A stretch of 39,674 bases of DNA from [Collinsella] massiliensis (GTDB lineage Bacteria > Actinomycetota > Coriobacteriia > Coriobacteriales > Coriobacteriaceae), in contig CAPI01000014.1 in the NCBI GenBank assembly GCA_000333815.1, positions 1 through 39,674 of the forward strand, given 5' to 3'. The notes under the pieces were generated by a model that saw only the letters and a list, made by a program, of their open reading frames with translations, made no database searches and had not been told where the DNA came from. Positions 23,928 to 31,629 of the stretch are shown in pieces. Position numbers and translations under genes: made by a program. Each line of letters begins with the position of its first letter. The first letter of the stretch is position 1.

Positions 23928-23958
23928 GGGTTGGTTGGGGACGTGTTCCAACCAACCC
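23928..23958. repeat. GGGGACGnGTTC hairpin repeat (type B, copy 5) between hisB and hisH
   Basis: Arms GGGTTGGTT (23928-23936) and AACCAACCC (23950-23958) are perfect complements around GGGGACGTGTTCC. The core matches copies 1-4 but the arms differ completely while still pairing. It lies inside the his operon, starting just after the hisB stop. Confidence 0.9.
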
Positions 23959-24022
23959 ATCCCGGTCGCATGGTGCCGTGCACCTTCGCCGTACCGGACG
24001 GAAGATTTGAGAGGAGCCGCGC

Positions 24023-24772
24023 GTGGCGAGTATTCCGACGATAGCGGTCATCGACTACCACAAGGGGAACCTGTCGAGCGTCGCGCGCGGGCTTGCCCGG
24101 GCGGGTGCCGAGGCGCTCGTGACGGACGACCCCGCCGCCATCCGGCGGGCGGACGGCATCGTGCTCCCCGGCGTGGGTTCGTTCTTCGACGCCATCGACT
24201 TCATGCATGCAAGCGGCCAGGACGCGGCCGTCATCGAGGCGCTCGCCGGCGGGGAGGGGACGCCGTTCCTGGGCATCTGCCTGGGGCTCCAGCTCCTCTT
24301 CGAGCGCGGGGACGAGGGCGTGCCCGAAGACGCGCCCCTGGTGAGCGCGCCCGACGCCGCCGGTTCCGGCCTCGCGCCCGCCGCGGTGTTCGAAGCGGAC
24401 GGCCGGCGCTGGGTGCGCGGCCTGGGCGTGCTGCCCGGGTCGTGCACGCTGCTGCCGTCCGTCCGGCTCAAGGTACCGCACGTGGGCTGGGACCAGGTGC
24501 ACCTCGCGCCCGCGGGCCGCACGTGCCCGCTGCTCTCGGGGTTCGCCGAGGGGGCGAACCTTTACTTCACCCATTCCTATGCGCTCGACGGGGACGTTTC
24601 CGAGGACGACGTCGCGGCGCGCACCTTCTACGCGCGCGCGTTCGCCTCGGTGGTGTGGCGCGGCAACATCTTCGGTTGCCAGTTCCACCCCGAGAAATCC
24701 TCGGCGCACGGCCTCGAGATCCTGCGCAACTTCGTTCGCATCGTCACCGCGCGAAAGGAGGGGCGGGCATGA
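24023..24772 (+). CDS. hisH: Imidazole glycerol phosphate synthase, glutaminase subunit HisH
   Basis: A 249-residue class I glutamine amidotransferase. Seen are IAVIDYHKGNLSSV, GIVLPGVGSFFDAI, the nucleophile elbow GICLGLQ with Cys86, and FGCQFHPEKSS with His222 and Glu224. It releases ammonia from glutamine and channels it to HisF. The usual length is about 200-215; here an Ala/Pro-rich stretch around residues 103-130 is extra. Initiation is at GTG 24023 after GAGGAG. The stop overlaps hisA (ATGA). Confidence 0.94.
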   Translation: MASIPTIAVIDYHKGNLSSVARGLARAGAEALVTDDPAAIRRADGIVLPGVGSFFDAIDFMHASGQDAAVIEALAGGEGTPFLGICLGLQLLFERGDEGVPEDAPLVSAPDAAGSGLAPAAVFEADGRRWVRGLGVLPGSCTLLPSVRLKVPHVGWDQVHLAPAGRTCPLLSGFAEGANLYFTHSYALDGDVSEDDVAARTFYARAFASVVWRGNIFGCQFHPEKSSAHGLEILRNFVRIVTARKEGRA

Positions 24773-25521
24773 TCCTCTTTCCCGCCATCGACCTCGTGGC
24801 GGGCAAGGTCGTGCGCTTGGAGCGCGGCGACCGCGCCCACATGAAGGTGTATTCGGATGATCCCGCGGCCCAGGCGCGCGCCTTCGCCGAGGCCGGCGCG
24901 ACGTGGGTCCATGTGGTGGATCTCTCGGCGGCGCTCGAGGAGGACGAGGCGGCGCGCGCGGCGAACACCGAGGCCATCAGCGCCATCTGCTCCATCGAGG
25001 GCCTGTCCGTCGACATCGGCGGCGGCGTGCGCTCGCTCGCGCGCATCGACGAGCTCGCCGCGCTCGGCGCGAAGCGCATCGCGCTCGGCACCGTGCTCGT
25101 GCGCGAGCCGGGCTTCGCCGAGGTCGCCGCGCAGGCGTTCGGCGACCTGCTCGTAGCCGACGTCGCGGCGCGCGCGGGCGAGGTGCGCGTCAACGGCTGG
25201 CGCGAGGGCGCCGCGCGCTCGGTCGAGGACGTGGTGGGCGAGCTCGCCGGCCTCGGCTTCAAGCACCTCGTGTTCACCGACATCGCGCGCGACGGCATGC
25301 GCACGGGCATCGACGCGGAGGCGTACCGCCGGGTCGCGCGCATCGCCGGCTTCCCGGTGGTCGCGTCCGGCGGCATCTCCTCGCTCGACGATATCCGCGC
25401 GCTCGCGGCCCTCGGCGACGGCGTCATCGAGGGCGCCATCACCGGGCGCGCCCTCTACGAGGGCGTCTTCACGGTGGGCGAGGCGCTCGACGCCGCCCGG
25501 GAAGGGGGTGCCGCATGCTGA
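24769..25521 (+). CDS. hisA: ProFAR isomerase HisA
   Basis: A 250-residue beta/alpha barrel. Motifs: [14 protein letters not shown] with the first catalytic Asp, [27 protein letters not shown] with the second Asp, FTDIARDGM, and the phosphate site VVASGGISS. It isomerises ProFAR to PRFAR by an Amadori rearrangement. There is no trpF-like gene nearby, but actinobacterial HisA can be the dual PriA type, so the trp function is left open. ATG 24769 overlaps the hisH stop, with GAAAGGAGGGG upstream. Confidence 0.94.
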   Translation: MILFPAIDLVAGKVVRLERGDRAHMKVYSDDPAAQARAFAEAGATWVHVVDLSAALEEDEAARAANTEAISAICSIEGLSVDIGGGVRSLARIDELAALGAKRIALGTVLVREPGFAEVAAQAFGDLLVADVAARAGEVRVNGWREGAARSVEDVVGELAGLGFKHLVFTDIARDGMRTGIDAEAYRRVARIAGFPVVASGGISSLDDIRALAALGDGVIEGAITGRALYEGVFTVGEALDAAREGGAAC

Positions 25522-26300
25522 CCAAGCGCGTGATACCCTGCCTCGATGTGAAGGACGGGCGCGTCGTGAAGGGTGTGAACTTCGTGGCCCTGCGCGACGC
25601 GGGCGACCCCGTGGAGCTCGCCGCGGCCTATGACCGCGCGGGCGCGGACGAGGTCGTCTTCCTCGACATCACCGCGACGAGCGATGACCGCGCCACGACG
25701 ATCGACATGGCTGCGCGCGCCGCGGGCGAGCTCTCCATACCCTATACCGTGGGCGGCGGCTTCCGCGACCTCGCGGGGATGCGGCAGATGGTCGCGGCGG
25801 GGGCGGACAAGGTCTCGCTTAACTCCGCGGCCGTGCGCGACCCCTCGCTCATCTCGCAGGCGGCGCGCGCGTTCGGCAGCCAGGCAGTGATCTGCGCGAT
25901 CGACGCGAAGCGCGTGGGTGTGCCCGGCGCCCCCGGGGCAGATCGCTGGGAGGTCTACGTCGCCGGCGGCCGCACGCCCACGGGGATCGACGCCGTCGCG
26001 TGGGCCGAGGAGGCGGCGCGGCGCGGCGCGGGCGAGATCTTGCTCACGAGCATGGACCGCGACGGCACGAAGGAGGGCTTCGACCTCGCGCTCACCCGAG
26101 CCGTGGCGCGCGCGGTGCCCATCCCGGTCATCGCGTCGGGCGGCGTGGGCACGCTCGAGCATTTCGCCGAGGGCATCATCGAGGGCGAGGCCGATGCGGT
26201 GCTCGCGGCGAGCGTGTTCCATTTCGGCACGTTCTCCATCCGCGAGGTGAAGGAGTACATGGCGGCGCAGGGCATCCCCGTCCGCCTCGACTTCACGTGA
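25515..26300 (+). CDS. hisF: Imidazole glycerol phosphate synthase, cyclase subunit HisF
   Basis: A 261-residue beta/alpha barrel: [19 protein letters not shown] with catalytic Asp11, [39 protein letters not shown] with the second Asp, [12 protein letters not shown] and [13 protein letters not shown]. With HisH it makes imidazole-glycerol phosphate and AICAR. It overlaps hisA by seven bases. A palindromic repeat follows its stop codon by 13 bases and separates it from hisI. Confidence 0.95.
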   Translation: MLTKRVIPCLDVKDGRVVKGVNFVALRDAGDPVELAAAYDRAGADEVVFLDITATSDDRATTIDMAARAAGELSIPYTVGGGFRDLAGMRQMVAAGADKVSLNSAAVRDPSLISQAARAFGSQAVICAIDAKRVGVPGAPGADRWEVYVAGGRTPTGIDAVAWAEEAARRGAGEILLTSMDRDGTKEGFDLALTRAVARAVPIPVIASGGVGTLEHFAEGIIEGEADAVLAASVFHFGTFSIREVKEYMAAQGIPVRLDFT

Positions 26301-26313
26301 TCATTCGGTGCCA

Positions 26314-26346
26314 GTGATAATTTGGTGTCAGTCACCTTTTTATCAC
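26314..26346. repeat. 33-nt palindromic repeat, type E (copy 1), between hisF and hisI
   Basis: GTGATAA...TTATCAC ends enclose GGTG-TCAGT-CACC and a T5 run. It is nearly identical to 33054-33086. It may act as a weak terminator or RNA-stabilising hairpin inside the his operon. Confidence 0.85.
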
Positions 26347-26410
26347 CGGCGGAGACGGCGCGCCGCGCCCCGATCCAGATGGGCGAGAGATGAGCGATAG
26401 GGGAGAATCG

Positions 26411-26728
26411 ATGCAGGTAGACAGCTTGAAGTTCGATGCGCACGGGCTCATCCCGTGCGTGGTGCAGCAGTGGGACACCGGCGAGGTGCTCATGGTCGCG
26501 TGGATGAACGCCGAATCGCTCGCGCTCACGCTCGAGACGGGCACGACCTGGTTCTGGAGCCGCAGCCGCCGTGAGCTGTGGAACAAGGGCGCCACGAGCG
26601 GGAACATGCAGCAGGTGCGCGAGCTCTGGGCGGACTGCGACGGCGACACGCTGCTCGTGAAGGTGGACTCCCCCGGCCCGGCGTGCCACACGGGAGCGCG
26701 TAGCTGTTTCTTCAATCGGCTGGACTAG
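26411..26728 (+). CDS. hisI: Phosphoribosyl-AMP cyclohydrolase
   Basis: A 105-residue PRA-CH enzyme: [37 protein letters not shown], the acidic metal site DCDGDTLL and zinc ligands [12 protein letters not shown]. It opens the adenine ring of phosphoribosyl-AMP. It is not fused to HisE, which follows as a separate gene. ATG 26411 (after GGGGAGA) is preferred to ATG 26390, which lacks properly spaced upstream pairing. Confidence 0.94.
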   Translation: MQVDSLKFDAHGLIPCVVQQWDTGEVLMVAWMNAESLALTLETGTTWFWSRSRRELWNKGATSGNMQQVRELWADCDGDTLLVKVDSPGPACHTGARSCFFNRLD

Positions 26729-26739
26729 GGGAGGGGCAT

Positions 26740-27057
26740 ATGGGCGAGAGAACCGCGAACGTGCACGACGGGGACATCGGCGCGACGATTACCGGGCTCG
26801 CGGCGGTCATCCACGATAGGCGCACGGCGTCGCCGGAGGAGAGCTACACGGCGCGCCTGCTCACCGGCAAGGAGGACAGCCTGCTCAAGAAGGTCGTGGA
26901 GGAGGCGTGCGAGGTGGTCATGGCGGCGAAGGACCACGACCACGACCATATCCGCTACGAGGCGGGCGACCTCGTCTACCACCTGCTCGTGGTGCTCGAG
27001 CGCTACGGCATCACCCTCGAGGAGCTCGCGGGCGAGCTCGACGCGCGCCGGCACTGA
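26740..27057 (+). CDS. hisE: Phosphoribosyl-ATP pyrophosphatase
   Basis: A 105-residue all-helical MazG-like [31 protein letters not shown] gives the Glu-rich metal site, and [14 protein letters not shown] the second acidic helix. It hydrolyses phosphoribosyl-ATP to phosphoribosyl-AMP, the second histidine step. It begins 11 bases after hisI with GGGGAGGGG upstream and is the last gene of the operon. No clear T-tract terminator is seen before the convergent PHP gene. Confidence 0.94.
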   Translation: MGERTANVHDGDIGATITGLAAVIHDRRTASPEESYTARLLTGKEDSLLKKVVEEACEVVMAAKDHDHDHIRYEAGDLVYHLLVVLERYGITLEELAGELDARRH

Positions 27058-27143
27058 GCGCGGCGCCTGGCGTGGTGCCGTGCGCCGGCAGCCCTGGCGC
27101 CCTCAGCGGTGAGACCGCGTGACGAGACCCCCGCGCCCAGGCT

Positions 27144-28076
27144 CTACGCGAGCTCGATCGTCTCCCAGCTGCCGTCCGCGTGCGGCATGTCCACGCTGCG
27201 GTACCCGGCGGCGTAGGCGTGCGCGACGGCATCCTCGAACCCCCAGCAGACATCCTCCGCCCGGTGCGCGTCCGACCCCATGGCGAGGGGCACGCCCGCC
27301 CGCGCGAAGCGCTCGAGCAGGCCTTGGGCGGGGTAGTAGTCGCCGATGCCCTTGCGGAGCGCCGCCGTCGAGAGCTCGACGCGCCGTCCCGTATCGCGTG
27401 CGCAGGTGACCATCTCATCCCAGAGCGGCGCGAGGTCGATCGTCGGCGCCCAGCCCTCCTTCGAGAAACGCATCGCGAGGTCGGGGTGGGCCATCACGTC
27501 GAAAGCGAGCGGGCTCTCGCAGGCGCGGCACCAGGTGCGCGCGTAGCGCCGCCAGACCTCGTCCGGGCCGAGCTCGCGCCAGACATGCATGTCGTCGGGG
27601 TCGTCGATCGCCCCGCAGCCGCTGCCCGGCGCACTCGCCGCCGCGGCGACATCCTCCCAGCCCTGGCCGTCCGCGCGCCGCCGCGCTGCGCCCGCCGCGA
27701 TGTCGCCGGGGTCGCCGATCCAATGCACGCTCCCGAGCCGCACCACCGCGCCGGCGCTCCACTGCTCCACGAAGGGCTCGCAGCCCTCGTACCAGTCGCA
27801 TTCGAAGCCGTAGACGAGCTCCAGCCCCGGGGCGATCTCGTGCGCGAGCTCGCGCGCGGCCTCGAACGCACGCCGGTGCGCGGGCAGGTCGGCCTCGGCT
27901 ACCGGGCAGGCGCTCGTGGGATCCATGCTCGCCGGCAGGGTGAGGTGGTCGGTCGAGACGAGCACACGGCACCCCTTCGCGGCAGCCGCGCGGACATTCT
28001 CCGCGAACGTCGACGCGCCGTCGGAGAACCGCGTGTGCGTATGGCAATCGAAGGGCTTGATGTGCAAGGCGGCCAT
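27144..28076 (-). CDS. PHP-domain phosphatase, likely histidinol-phosphatase
   Basis: A 310-residue PHP protein: FDCHTHTRFSDGAST at the N terminus, LVSTDHLTLP, YGFECDWYEG, LGSVHWIG and a C-terminal LAMGSDAHRAED, the four metal-binding motifs of HisK/HisJ-type histidinol-phosphatases. HisB here lacks the phosphatase domain and no other candidate is nearby, so this gene would complete the pathway. It is placed convergent to hisE and divergent from an ArsC-like gene. Start ATG 28074-28076 has GGGAGGAACC upstream, within a large palindrome. Assignment within the PHP family is strong by context but not proven. Confidence 0.8.
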   Translation of the reverse strand: MAALHIKPFDCHTHTRFSDGASTFAENVRAAAAKGCRVLVSTDHLTLPASMDPTSACPVAEADLPAHRRAFEAARELAHEIAPGLELVYGFECDWYEGCEPFVEQWSAGAVVRLGSVHWIGDPGDIAAGAARRRADGQGWEDVAAAASAPGSGCGAIDDPDDMHVWRELGPDEVWRRYARTWCRACESPLAFDVMAHPDLAMRFSKEGWAPTIDLAPLWDEMVTCARDTGRRVELSTAALRKGIGDYYPAQGLLERFARAGVPLAMGSDAHRAEDVCWGFEDAVAHAYAAGYRSVDMPHADGSWETIELA

Positions 28077-28147
28077 GGTTCCTCCCTCGGCGTGGTAATC
28101 TCATACCGACTGCTAGCGTACCACGCCAGAGGAGGAACCATGGCCGC
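28069..28147. repeat. 79-bp palindrome spanning both divergent starts
   Basis: 28069-28085 is a perfect 17-bp inverted match to 28131-28147, and GGCGTGGTA (28089-28097) pairs with TACCACGCC (28119-28127). Both outer arms contain a Shine-Dalgarno (GGAGG) and ATG start, one for each divergent gene. A 21-bp centre must hold the promoters. Confidence 0.92.
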
Positions 28148-28511
28148 ATCCGAGCCCGTCCTGTTCATCGAGTACCCGCCCTGCTCCACCTGCAAGAAGG
28201 CGAAGCGCTGGCTCGACGACCACGGTATCGCGTACACGGACCGCCATATCGTCGAGGACAACCCCACGGCAGATGAGATCGCGGACTGGCAGGCGCGCTC
28301 CGGCCTGCCGCTCCGCCGCTTCTTCAACACGAGCGGCATGAAGTACCGCGAGCTCGGCGTGAAGGCCATGCTCGATGCGGGCATGGCGGAGGACGACGCC
28401 CGCGCGCTGCTCGCCACGGACGGCATGCTCGTGAAGCGCCCCATCGTCGTCGCGGGCGACACCGTGCTCGTGGGGTTCAAAGAGGCTGCATGGGAGGCGG
28501 CGCTCCTCTAG
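28140..28511 (+). CDS. ArsC/Spx family thioredoxin-fold protein
   Basis: A 123-residue protein of the arsenate reductase/Spx/YffB family. It has YPPCSTCKKAKRWLDDHGI with Cys15-x2-Cys18, HIVEDNPTADEI, FFNTSGMKYRELG (the RxxGxxYRE-like loop) and a LVKRPIVV strand ending in VLVGFKEAAWEAAL. Spx-type members bind RNA polymerase; YffB/ArsC-like members reduce arsenate or act on thiols. The CxxC and short length do not settle which. ATG 28140 is preceded by GGAGGAACC inside the shared palindrome. No ars genes lie nearby. Confidence 0.85.
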   Translation: MAASEPVLFIEYPPCSTCKKAKRWLDDHGIAYTDRHIVEDNPTADEIADWQARSGLPLRRFFNTSGMKYRELGVKAMLDAGMAEDDARALLATDGMLVKRPIVVAGDTVLVGFKEAAWEAALL

Positions 28512-28540
28512 GCGCTCCTGCCCACGCGCGGGGTGCACGC

Positions 28541-28573
28541 ATGATAAAAACCAGCCTGTCTGGGTTTTATCAT
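28541..28573. repeat. 33-nt palindromic repeat, type D (copy 2), between convergent genes
   Basis: ATGATAAAAACCAG, CCTGT and CTGGGTTTTATCAT form a 14-bp stem with one mismatch. Read either way the CCAG/CTGG stem is followed by a T-run, so it may serve as a bidirectional terminator for the ArsC-like gene and the membrane protein gene. Confidence 0.88.
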
Positions 28574-28592
28574 GTTTCGCCGCGCGGCGTGC

Positions 28593-28931
28593 CTACGCGG
28601 CCGCGAGCAGCTCGTTCATCTGCTGCGCCTGGAAGAAGATGACGCTGATGACCGCTGCCGCGAAGATGAGCGCGATGACGCTGAGCACGATGCCCGCGAT
28701 CGCCATCCAGCGGTACGGGGCATGGCGGCGGAGCGCCAGGACGCCGTAGACGATGCTCGCGAAGAGCATGATCGCCCCGGCGATCCAGAGGAGGTAGTAG
28801 CCGATCAGCGCGCCGACGACGCAGAGCACGAGGCAGGCGATGGGCAGCGCGGCGCCCGTGCCGCGGGGCTCGCCGCCAGTCTCGTCTTCGAAGTCGTCGC
28901 GCTGGGTATCGAGTTCATCATGCGTGCTCAT
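28593..28931 (-). CDS. Small three-helix membrane protein, unknown function
   Basis: A 112-residue protein with an acidic N terminus (STHDELDTQRDDFEDE) followed by hydrophobic segments at about 29-46, 48-67 and 76-98, with an ALRRHAPYRW loop between the second and third. It resembles small DUF4190-type membrane proteins of Gram-positive bacteria, but the match is only general. AAGGAGC lies before its start. It converges with the ArsC-like gene. No function is assigned. Confidence 0.75.
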   Translation of the reverse strand: MSTHDELDTQRDDFEDETGGEPRGTGAALPIACLVLCVVGALIGYYLLWIAGAIMLFASIVYGVLALRRHAPYRWMAIAGIVLSVIALIFAAAVISVIFFQAQQMNELLAAA

Positions 28932-29039
28932 GGGAGCTCCTTGGAAGGTCGTGCCCGCCGCCGCGCGGCGAGCCGTTGGTTGGTACCAGATTATAGGCGA
29001 GCTGCTACCATAGGATGCCGTAAGCGAGGAGGGAACACC

Positions 29040-29804
29040 ATGGATGCATCAGATCTGGAAGCGCTCGCGCGCGCGGTGGCGGCGGGCGAGCTGTCCGCCC
29101 ATGAGCTCGCCGAGCGCGTGCGGCTCGATGCCGTGGCCGACGTCGGCTACGCCCAGGTCGATGTGGCCCGCGGCCTGCGTACGGGCGTGTCCGAGGTCGT
29201 CTACGGCGAGGGCAAGCGCCCCGAGGAGATCGCCGGGATCGTCCGGGCGATGCGCGCCTCCGGGCAGGAGCGCATCCTGGTAACGCGCCTCGACGCCGAG
29301 AAGCACCGCGCGCTCGAGGCGCTCGGCTGTGCGCTGGCCTATCATGCCGAGGCGCGCGCCGCCGTGGCGGGCGAGCTGCCCGAGCCCGACGGCAACGGCG
29401 AGATCCTCATCATCACCGCCGGCACGAGCGACGGTGCGGTCGCGGCCGAGGCGGAGCTCACGGCGCGCTTTCTGGGCAACCGCGTGCGCTGCGTGCGCGA
29501 CGCCGGCGTGGCCGGGATCCATCGGCTCCTGCGCCATGCGGACGAGATCGCACGCGCCCAGGTGATCGTGGCCATCGCGGGCATGGAGGGGGCGCTGCCG
29601 AGCGTCGTCGCCGGGCTCGCCGCCTGCCCGGTCATCGCCGTGCCCACGAGCGTGGGGTACGGGGCGAACCTCGGCGGCCTCACGGCGCTTCTCGCGATGG
29701 TGAACAGCTGCGCGAGCGGGGTCTCGGTCGTGAACATCGACAACGGCTTCGGCGCGGCGTACCAGGCATCGCTCATCAACCATCTGCCGGGGAAGGCGTC
29801 CTGA
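29040..29804 (+). CDS. larB: LarB, pyridinium-3,5-biscarboxylic acid mononucleotide synthase
   Basis: A 254-residue protein with an AIR carboxylase (PurE-like) C-terminal domain: GEILIITAGTSDGAVAAEAE, VAGIHRLLRH, AQVIVAIAGMEGALPSVVAGL, PTSVGYGANLGGLTALLAMVNSCASG and NIDNGFGAAY, diagnostic of LarB rather than PurE. The N-terminal half has ARGLRTGVSEVVYGEGK. LarB carboxylates and hydrolyses NaAD in the first step of nickel-pincer cofactor synthesis for lactate racemase-type enzymes. ATG 29040 follows GAGGAGGGAA. larC follows after 53 bases, and no larE or larA gene is in the window. Confidence 0.93.
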   Translation: MDASDLEALARAVAAGELSAHELAERVRLDAVADVGYAQVDVARGLRTGVSEVVYGEGKRPEEIAGIVRAMRASGQERILVTRLDAEKHRALEALGCALAYHAEARAAVAGELPEPDGNGEILIITAGTSDGAVAAEAELTARFLGNRVRCVRDAGVAGIHRLLRHADEIARAQVIVAIAGMEGALPSVVAGLAACPVIAVPTSVGYGANLGGLTALLAMVNSCASGVSVVNIDNGFGAAYQASLINHLPGKAS

Positions 29805-29857
29805 TCGCGCGATCGCGTCGGCCGGCGCGACCTGCGGGCTTCGTTCGAGGGGGAATT

Positions 29858-31294
29858 ATGGGAAAGACCTTGTATTTGGATTGCACCTGCGGCATCAGCG
29901 GAGACATGATGGTCGCCGCCCTGCTCGACCTCGGTGCACGCGAGGATGTGATGCGCGCGGCGCTCGCGAGCCTGCCGCTCGACGGCTACGAGGTGCGCAT
30001 CGGCCGCGTCGCGAAGGCGGGGCTCGATTGCTGCGATTTCGACGTGGTGCTGGCGCCGGGGCTCGAGAACCACGACCACGATATGGGCTACCTGCACGGG
30101 CACGGTCATGAGGACGCTGCGGTGCACGGGCATGAGCATGGTCATGAGCACGACCACGGGGCAGGCCACGATCACCATCACGATCACGGCGCTGGCCAGG
30201 GCCACCATCACGACCCTGGTGCCGGCCACGATCATCCCCACGACCACCAACGTGACCACACGCATAGCCACGCCCATCCTCACGTCCATCGCGGGCCGGC
30301 CGATCTCGACGCGATCATCGACGCGGGCGCCCTCACGCCCCGCGCCCGCGACCTCGCGCACCGCATGGTCGACATCCTCGCCCACGCCGAGGCGAAGGCC
30401 CATGGCGTCGCCCTTGATGAGGTGCATTTCCACGAGGTCGGCGCCGTCGACTCCATCGTCGACATCGTCGCCGTGGCCGTCGCCCTCGACGACCTCGACA
30501 TCGACCGCGCCATCGTCCCGGTGCTCGTGGACGGGCGCGGCACCATCCGCTGCCAGCACGGCATCATTCCCGTGCCGGTGCCCGCGACGCTCAACATCGC
30601 GGAGCGGCATGGCCTGCCGCTCTCCATCTGCGAGGTGGAGGGCGAGCTCGTGACGCCGACCGGAGCCGCGATCGTCGCCGCCCTCGGTGCCGAGCCCGAG
30701 CTGCCCGCGCGCTTCCGCGTCCGCGCTGTCGGCCTCGGCGCGGGCAAGCGCGCCTACGAGCGTCCGAGCATCCTGCGCGCCCTCATCATCGAGGAGCTGC
30801 CAGATGACGGGCGCGTTCCCGCCGCGCCCTGCGAGCCGACGGTCGATGCCGCCGCGCACGGCGCGGTCGTCCGCCTCGAGTGCGATATCGATGACGCCTC
30901 GGGGGAGGTGCTCGCCTATGCTGCGGATCGGCTGCGCGAGGCCGGCGCGCGCGAGGTGCACTGGGTACCCGTGTTCACCAAGAAGGGGCGACCGGCCTGG
31001 CAGCTGCAGGTCATCGCCCTGCCGGATGACGTCGAGTGCCTCGAGGGCATCATCTTTGCCGAGACGACGACGATCGGTATCCGTCGTTGGCCGTGCGACC
31101 GCTCGGTGCTCGAGCGCAGGGAGGTGTCCGTCCAAACCCCTTGGGGCGCGGCGCGCGTGAAGGAGGTCACCCTCCCGGATGGTTCGCGCCGCACGGCGCC
31201 CGAGTACGAGGACGCCGCTGCCATCGCCCGCCGCACCGGTCTGCCGCTCCAAGCCGTCATGGAGGCGGTGCGCGCCCAACTGCCCGTGCGGTAA
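29858..31294 (+). CDS. larC: LarC, nickel insertase with long His-rich segment
   Basis: A 478-residue nickel-pincer cofactor cyclometallase. The N-terminal LYLDCTCGISGDMMVAALLDLG is the LarC signature. HFHEVGAVDSIVDIVA, the PATLNIAERHGLPL region, LVTPTGAAIVAAL and the C-terminal CDIDDASGEVLAYAADRL follow. Residues 72-144 hold 29 histidines, including three 10-residue repeats (GAGHDHHHDH type, DNA 30158-30247); this is a probable nickel reservoir. In Lactobacillus plantarum full-length LarC needs a programmed frameshift, but here it is one uninterrupted frame. It acts on LarE product to insert nickel. Start ATG 29858 follows GAGGGGG. Confidence 0.93.
   Translation: MGKTLYLDCTCGISGDMMVAALLDLGAREDVMRAALASLPLDGYEVRIGRVAKAGLDCCDFDVVLAPGLENHDHDMGYLHGHGHEDAAVHGHEHGHEHDHGAGHDHHHDHGAGQGHHHDPGAGHDHPHDHQRDHTHSHAHPHVHRGPADLDAIIDAGALTPRARDLAHRMVDILAHAEAKAHGVALDEVHFHEVGAVDSIVDIVAVAVALDDLDIDRAIVPVLVDGRGTIRCQHGIIPVPVPATLNIAERHGLPLSICEVEGELVTPTGAAIVAALGAEPELPARFRVRAVGLGAGKRAYERPSILRALIIEELPDDGRVPAAPCEPTVDAAAHGAVVRLECDIDDASGEVLAYAADRLREAGAREVHWVPVFTKKGRPAWQLQVIALPDDVECLEGIIFAETTTIGIRRWPCDRSVLERREVSVQTPWGAARVKEVTLPDGSRRTAPEYEDAAAIARRTGLPLQAVMEAVRAQLPVR
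30158..30247 (+). repeat. Three tandem 30-bp repeats within larC encoding His-rich decapeptides
   Basis: Three consecutive 30-bp units encode GAGHDHHHDH, GAGQGHHHDP and GAGHDHPHDH. They have diverged in third positions, so the expansion is not recent. Confidence 0.75.
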
Positions 31295-31629
31295 TCGCGC
31301 GCCGCGGGCAAAATCGCTCCGCCTTTCCCAAAAAATGGTGGCGAAGTTCAGATATGCACGATTCGTTCGCGCCTGAGAGCCTTCGAAGGTGCCGTATCAA
31401 GCTGTTCGGAGTGCGCATCTTCTCAAACAAGCAACGAAAGCCCAGGATTCACGTGCGAGCCACGCGGGCAAGCGGGGCGCATGACTAAGGCAATCGTGCA
31501 TATCTGAATTTGGCCACCACGTTTTCATCTCAGAGAGCAAAAAACGACGCGCGGCGCGCCCCGCGCCCGCTCTGGCATAATCGAACCAGAGGCGACGCGC
31601 GCCCGAATCGGCGCAGAAAGGGCATCATC
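31295..31629. other. 335-bp intergenic region with MITE-like element
   Basis: No gene is seen. Most of it is the 184-bp inverted-repeat element at 31336-31519. The rest holds a candidate promoter (CATAAT at 31576-31581) and the Shine-Dalgarno AGAAAGGG for the phosphodiesterase gene. Confidence 0.75.
31336..31519. mobile_element. MITE-like element, type C copy 2 (184 bp)
   Basis: Ends 31336-31363 and 31492-31519 are inverted repeats matching at 26 of 28 positions and share the CAGATATGCACGATT inner segment with copy 1 at 20195-20388. The interior differs from copy 1 apart from short blocks such as CCCAGGATTC. There is no coding capacity. Confidence 0.75.

Noticed and set aside
28572-29039. 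N-terminally extended larB start
   Set aside because: The extended frame runs antisense through the small membrane protein gene. ATG 29040 has a strong Shine-Dalgarno and matches the normal LarB start.
30158-30247. CRISPR-like tandem repeats
   Set aside because: The 30-bp units are contiguous without spacers, in frame within larC, and encode His-rich decapeptides. No CRISPR array exists in the window.
31036-31488. An open frame running from larC into the intergenic element
   Set aside because: It is out of frame with larC and continues through the MITE-like repeat, and it has no start-site support.
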